NCBI GenBank assembly: GCA_947034885.2
Contig: OX344750.2
Span: forward strand, 46,475,821-46,539,820
Source: Thuidium tamariscinum
Taxonomy: Eukaryota; Streptophyta; Bryopsida; Hypnales; Thuidiaceae
DNA: 64,000 bases
Reading direction: 5' to 3'
Within the stretch, counting starts at the first letter, position 1, and every line of letters starts with the position of its first letter. The translations under genes and the position numbers were made by a program. This document shows positions 59,791 to 64,000 of the stretch, piece after piece. Under the pieces are notes generated by a model. The model saw only the letters and a program-made list of their open reading frames with translations. It was not told the DNA's origin and did not search any database.

Positions 59791-62732
59791 TCAACCGAGT
59801 GTTTGGGCGGCACAGTCTCGGAGGTACTTGAGGGCAACGTCGTAGAAGCCGGCCATGGTCTTGTACTTGGTAATGGAGTCCGGCAGAGCCTCCAAAGCTT
59901 GCACCATCTGAGTTGCTAGTAAAGGTCGCGACTCAAAGACTGTCAATGGTCTTATATATGTACGAATGGTGAAGAGAATGGCATCCGATCTGCACCCAAT
60001 CACCTCACAGCCTGTTACTGGGTGGAGAATGTGGAAAAATGAAAAAGAATTTAACAAACCTAATTAACCCACAACACCAAAACAGTGGTGGCTCCTTCAT
60101 ACTTAAGCTAAGCACACCTAAAACCACCACTATTTTCCACTGTGAAACAGTTTCTACAATAAGACTGTTGAAATTTTTATGTCTTCTCAATGGAAAATGA
60201 TATGGGGATTTCAATGCATTAAAGAATACATCATTTGAATTCCATAAGCAAAAGTTATGAAGGTTCAAAGTTTTTTTTGGTAGATGCTCTAAAATCGTTT
60301 CTTCATGAACAGCTACACACTTATTTAGGAGATGTACTTATTGTGATAACCTCATCAAGTGGCACAATTAGGCACCTTGCGCTTCTGGGTGTCCCTAACT
60401 TACTGTCACGAGGTGATCACCAAATGTGACTTCAATTGTGTTTTCTAAGCTGGAATAAAAATTGACTGTGACACAGAAGTGGCAGGACTCTTCCAAGGGT
60501 TTAGGTTCGGGAGTTTAAGTTACAGAATGAAGAAAGGGGTTACAGAGGAGGGCAGTGCACCTTGGAAGTCGCAGCAGTGTCTCCCGCTCACACCGTGTGT
60601 ACAGACGAGAGCCCACGTCCCCAGCGAGGTCAGTGACGTCGAAGGGGTTCCGGATATTGCCTTGCAAGGCGGCATAGATGTCCTCCTAATCAGAGAGAAG
60701 CAAAGAATGTGAGCCCGCATCACCAAAAACTAGATCAATCTTCCATAAGAATCCAACAAAACCGCATTAAATGATTTGAAACTTCTTGAAACACCGGGTT
60801 AAGACAACAGTTTCACCAGGAAAAATGCTTCAAGAAACATACATCTCTTATTCTTTACGATGCATTCAGTGATAACGTCCAAAATTTCATTCAACCACCG
60901 TTAGAACCACACGTTTCACTGCATACACTTTCTCTTACCTGTCTAAAGAGCTAGTCACACGAGAAATTCCTGCAATTCTATAATCAACGATTCCGTGAAT
61001 CCACAACTTTGTAATCAATGATCAAAGAGTTCACAGTCAAGAAAGAAAGCAATTTTTTACAATGTGAACCAAAGATTCACGAAGTTGGTGTGCAATTAGT
61101 GCGCAGAGAAGGGGAAGGTGCAGTCGATGGCAGGTCAACCGTACCTCATTCAAAGGTTGAAACAGAGTGGGATCGTCGGCGATAGCCCAATTGGCACGCC
61201 ACACAGGCTTGTCCACTCTCAAGCGGCCCATAAAGGTCTCCACAGCGGATCCAATCACCTCCGCATACAAGGGCACGGGCAGGTGAATGTCCCGCATGTC
61301 CATCCCCATCTTCTCCAGCAACTGCCACCGTTGGGGAAACAACACCGCACCCGAGACGAGTCTCAATTTGCCGTCCACTTTCATCATTACACATACATCT
61401 TCCTGCACATTCATCACCCCCACCATGACGTAGCTTCAGAATTCAAAGGGACACTCATTCCGCATACTTCACATGAAGAAAGGATTCAATTTGCGTCCAC
61501 CTTTACGCGTATACGGAATATATGCGTCCAACAGTCCAACTCCATACGTTAGTAGGAATGTGATTTTTGCAAGTTGAATAGAGCTTGCAGGAGAGATTCC
61601 TTTGGGTAGAAGAGCTCAATTTGTGGAGATCAAGTTCCATCAGAATGAATAAATTGCTTGTGCATAGAGGGAGGTTGCAGATCGACCACTATTGAGGGAC
61701 AGTATTCAAGCCCATTTTTATTCAAAGTTCAGTAGCCATGAACATTTATACAAGTCATGCTAAGGCTACTTGCAACTTGAAGGCTAATAAAACCAGTGTG
61801 AGAACAGATGAGATGCTGTTGGTAATAAAGCACAGTACAGGAGAGGAGATGGCGTTACCGTCCTCCACCTTACAGAGCCTCCGGATTTGCCTACAAGAGT
61901 GCAGAGCTGCAAGAAACGCATGAAAGCACAAACCCTAAACCGGTAAACCTAATTCACAAACTGAGAGCAATAGCTCTTTGCTACTCTGACGGCTCCAATG
62001 GAAACAGGAGACCCACCTGAATGAGACGCGACGTCACTTCGAGTGGATCAAGCGACCGATCATCGACGTTGTAGCACTCACCAGTCACGAGGTTATACAA
62101 CAGGGTGCCCTCACGACGGAACCGATCTGGGAAACGTTTTGGCAGAAACTCGACCAGCATCTCCAGCACTTCCCAGTTGGCCTCCGTCGCCTCGGGTCGG
62201 CTCACGATGACCACTTCTTTCCGGCTTTCCAAAATCTCGCGACGGAGAGCCATTTCTTCGTCGTAGAAGACGTCGATCTCAATCCAATCCTTCATGTCCA
62301 GCGGCTCTATGCCCATCGTCATCCGGTAAGGGATCTTCAGCGGCAAGTACTCGTATGTCCCTGAAACCACATGCAAATTATGCTTTGCAAACTATGCGGC
62401 TACTACCAATTGTGCACAGAGATTGTTGATCCCGAACAGTCAAGGGGTGCTACCAATTGCAGAATCCTGATATGCCCACAATTCAAATAGCACTGCAATT
62501 CAGGCTCTGTTTGAGAAAGGGCGAACCAGGCCCGAGATTGATGTCGTCTGGGGCTTCGGAAGATGGAGCAGGGGCATAGGGAGTTGTATTCACAGAAGGA
62601 CCCACCGTAGCCACGTTCATTTCCATCGACAGTTCTCGGTTGGCACCTTTGCCAATGGAGCTTTTGAAGCCGAAGGGACAAGAGCCTGCTGCTCTTACGA
62701 TGGATACTCGCCATTTCGAAATCTGTGCACAT
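59791..62732 (-). CDS. Heme-dependent oxidative N-demethylase alpha-like protein (DUF3445)
   Basis: Five exons (62699-62732, 62017-62360, 61145-61402, 60561-60685, 59791-59989) join through GT-AG introns to 960 bases, 319 residues plus stop. Family landmarks appear in order: YRMTMGIEPLDMKDWIEID (about 23-41), LIQEDVCVMM (about 124-133), GAVLFPQRWQLLEKMG (about 144-159), IHLPVPLY (166-173), PVWRANWAIADDPTLF (about 192-207), RCERETLLRLPRSDAILFTI (about 243-262) and RTYIRPL. Bacterial members are the heme subunit that oxidatively removes N-methyl groups from small amines. The substrate of eukaryotic members is not known to me. Length fits a single-domain member, and no signal or transit peptide is evident. 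ATG 62732 is the first after an in-frame stop; ATG 62714 is an alternative. The short first exon rests on a strong GTAAGA donor and matching phase, so it is the least certain part. Confidence 0.85.
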
Positions 62733-64000
62733 GATCACGTGGGCGAACTCCTCCTCGTTAGGTCAGGTCCACGAAATTGAAACCCCAGTGTTGTAACACA
62801 CAGAGCTTTAGGTTCCTTGAAAATCAAAGCTCTGAGAATGATAAGACGTTGCAGTTCGTTCAATGCCTTGCGAATTATCACCAAGCTGAGCACCAAATGA
62901 AACACACGGCGTTTGTACGCCACTTACTTTGCAATTGGGAACTGCAAATAGTGACAATTGAGCTCCGTTACGCCTGATGCACGGCGTTGGGCAGGGGGTG
63001 CACGTTCGCACACTCTGTGTCTGCAATTGTTAGCAAACTTGTAACAGCCCATAAACCAATTGTAATCCAATAACTCTTCCGTCAAGGGCCACGTCCAGAT
63101 TTAAGCCAATTTCACACAGCACCCTCAGGAGACAAATTTGATTAATTAATCCACAGCATGGACAAACCAGTCAGCATAATGAATTCCAGTCAAGGCGATT
63201 ATGCAATTGCAAACAATCATGATCCCGGAGAAAGAATTTGCTCTACACCAAGCAAGCTAGTCACTTCGAAGTCCTAAAATCATGAAAAGAAACAAGAGGA
63301 ACTGGGCAGACACTCCAGCAAGAGACTACCAACTCTCTGCCGCAAGGAATTCGCAAGTGATGGGAGCGTAGAAATCGTACAAAGGGGTTGGAAATGTGCA
63401 GGGATGCCATATTGGCCACGCTCAGCAGCCACAACACAGAGTCGCCTGATCCAGATGCAGAGTTGCAGTTGCAGAGAGCTCCTTTGATCCAAGCCGTGCG
63501 CTTGATTTCCTTTCCTTGCAAGAGAAACAAGAAAACACGGTGAAGTCACCTAGATTCCGTTTCTTCAAAACCACGATCGGTTCGGCCAGGTTGCCTTGGT
63601 TGTGTCGTGTCAGTCCGACTGCGATCCTCGAAGGTCGTACGTTTAAAAAAATAAAAATAAAAACCACGATCGGACACTCGGACCGAAATGCTTCACGTAG
63701 TTGCAGGAGTACGGAAACGACATTCCTGTTTTGACGGTGGATTCTGGGGTGAACTGAAGTATCCGATTTGCAGCGAAACTGTAATTGTGACTACTGTTTT
63801 CTGAAAGAGGTTGAGGCTTGTGACAAATGTAAAGTTTCTTTGAAAGGTGATGGTCGGCCTGCCTGGTGATGGAGGAGAATTCCTTCACTAAAGCTACTGC
63901 CAAGTGCCAACAACTGCAAGAAAGGCGCGATCTGATGCTCTCAGAAAGTCGGTTCCGTAGCAGGCTTGGGTTGAGTGTGTTTAGAAATGATTTTGCAGTA
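62733..64000. other. Upstream region of the DUF3445 gene, no gene supported
   Basis: Higher GC than the repeat zones. It should hold the promoter and leader of the minus-strand gene. Frames of 70-90 codons (for example 63643-63903 minus, which opens with TTG) show no recognisable domain. An exon of a gene beyond the window cannot be excluded. Confidence 0.4.

Noticed and set aside
62403-62690. Coding-looking frame inside intron 1 of the DUF3445 gene (CPFGFKSSIGKG and onward)
   Set aside because: Using it needs weak donors. The strong GTAAGA donor at 62697-62698 gives a matching phase and a full-length protein without it.
63643-63903. Frame that could be an organelle-targeting first exon
   Set aside because: It opens with TTG, not ATG, and an in-frame stop lies between it and the DUF3445 start; no splice link could be shown.

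Overview
The window reads as nuclear DNA of a land plant. It has AT-rich, gene-poor stretches full of short inverted-repeat transposons, and islands of higher GC that hold spliced genes with GT-AG introns. The gene types (an island-domain LRR receptor kinase, a double-AP2 factor and an SDN-type small-RNA exonuclease) are plant families. A heme-dependent N-demethylase-like (DUF3445) gene, best known from fungi and bacteria, makes me lean to a seed-free plant (moss, liverwort, fern or lycophyte). That is inference, and I cannot name the species.

Four genes can be read completely. (1) A single-exon RING E3 ligase lies on the minus strand at 12438-13124. (2) An SDN-like DEDDh 3'-5' exonuclease lies on the minus strand at 22743-27520. 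Its 12 exons join in frame to 581 residues with all catalytic residues present. (3) An LRR receptor kinase lies on the plus strand at 52093-57521. Its four exons give 1149 residues with a signal peptide, an island domain inside the LRRs, one membrane span and an intact RD kinase. (4) A DUF3445 protein lies on the minus strand at 59791-62732. Its five exons give 319 residues. Genes 3 and 4 converge tail to tail. A fifth gene, a divergent double-AP2 transcription factor (minus, 14982-16366), has its frame broken at two or more points and is a pseudogene or carries assembly errors.

The rest (1-11.9 kb, 17.1-22.6 kb, 27.7-48.3 kb, 57.6-59.8 kb) is a dense record of small non-autonomous DNA transposons. 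At least seven families can be told apart by their inverted ends. One group has ends of the form TTAA-CCC...GGG-TTAA, as in piggyBac-type elements, with several copies of about 0.93 kb. One is hAT-like, with an 8-bp target duplication. One is Mutator-like, with duplications of 8-10 bp. A group of about 0.3 kb has ends of the form CATTAGAAG(A/G)(A/G)ATTTGAGG and includes a copy with perfect 20-bp ends. Elements are nested inside one another at three places, and one sits in an intron of the receptor kinase. No transposase, retrotransposon polyprotein, tRNA, rRNA or CRISPR was seen.

The genes do not form a pathway: RNA turnover, ubiquitination, signalling, transcription and a heme enzyme simply neighbour each other.
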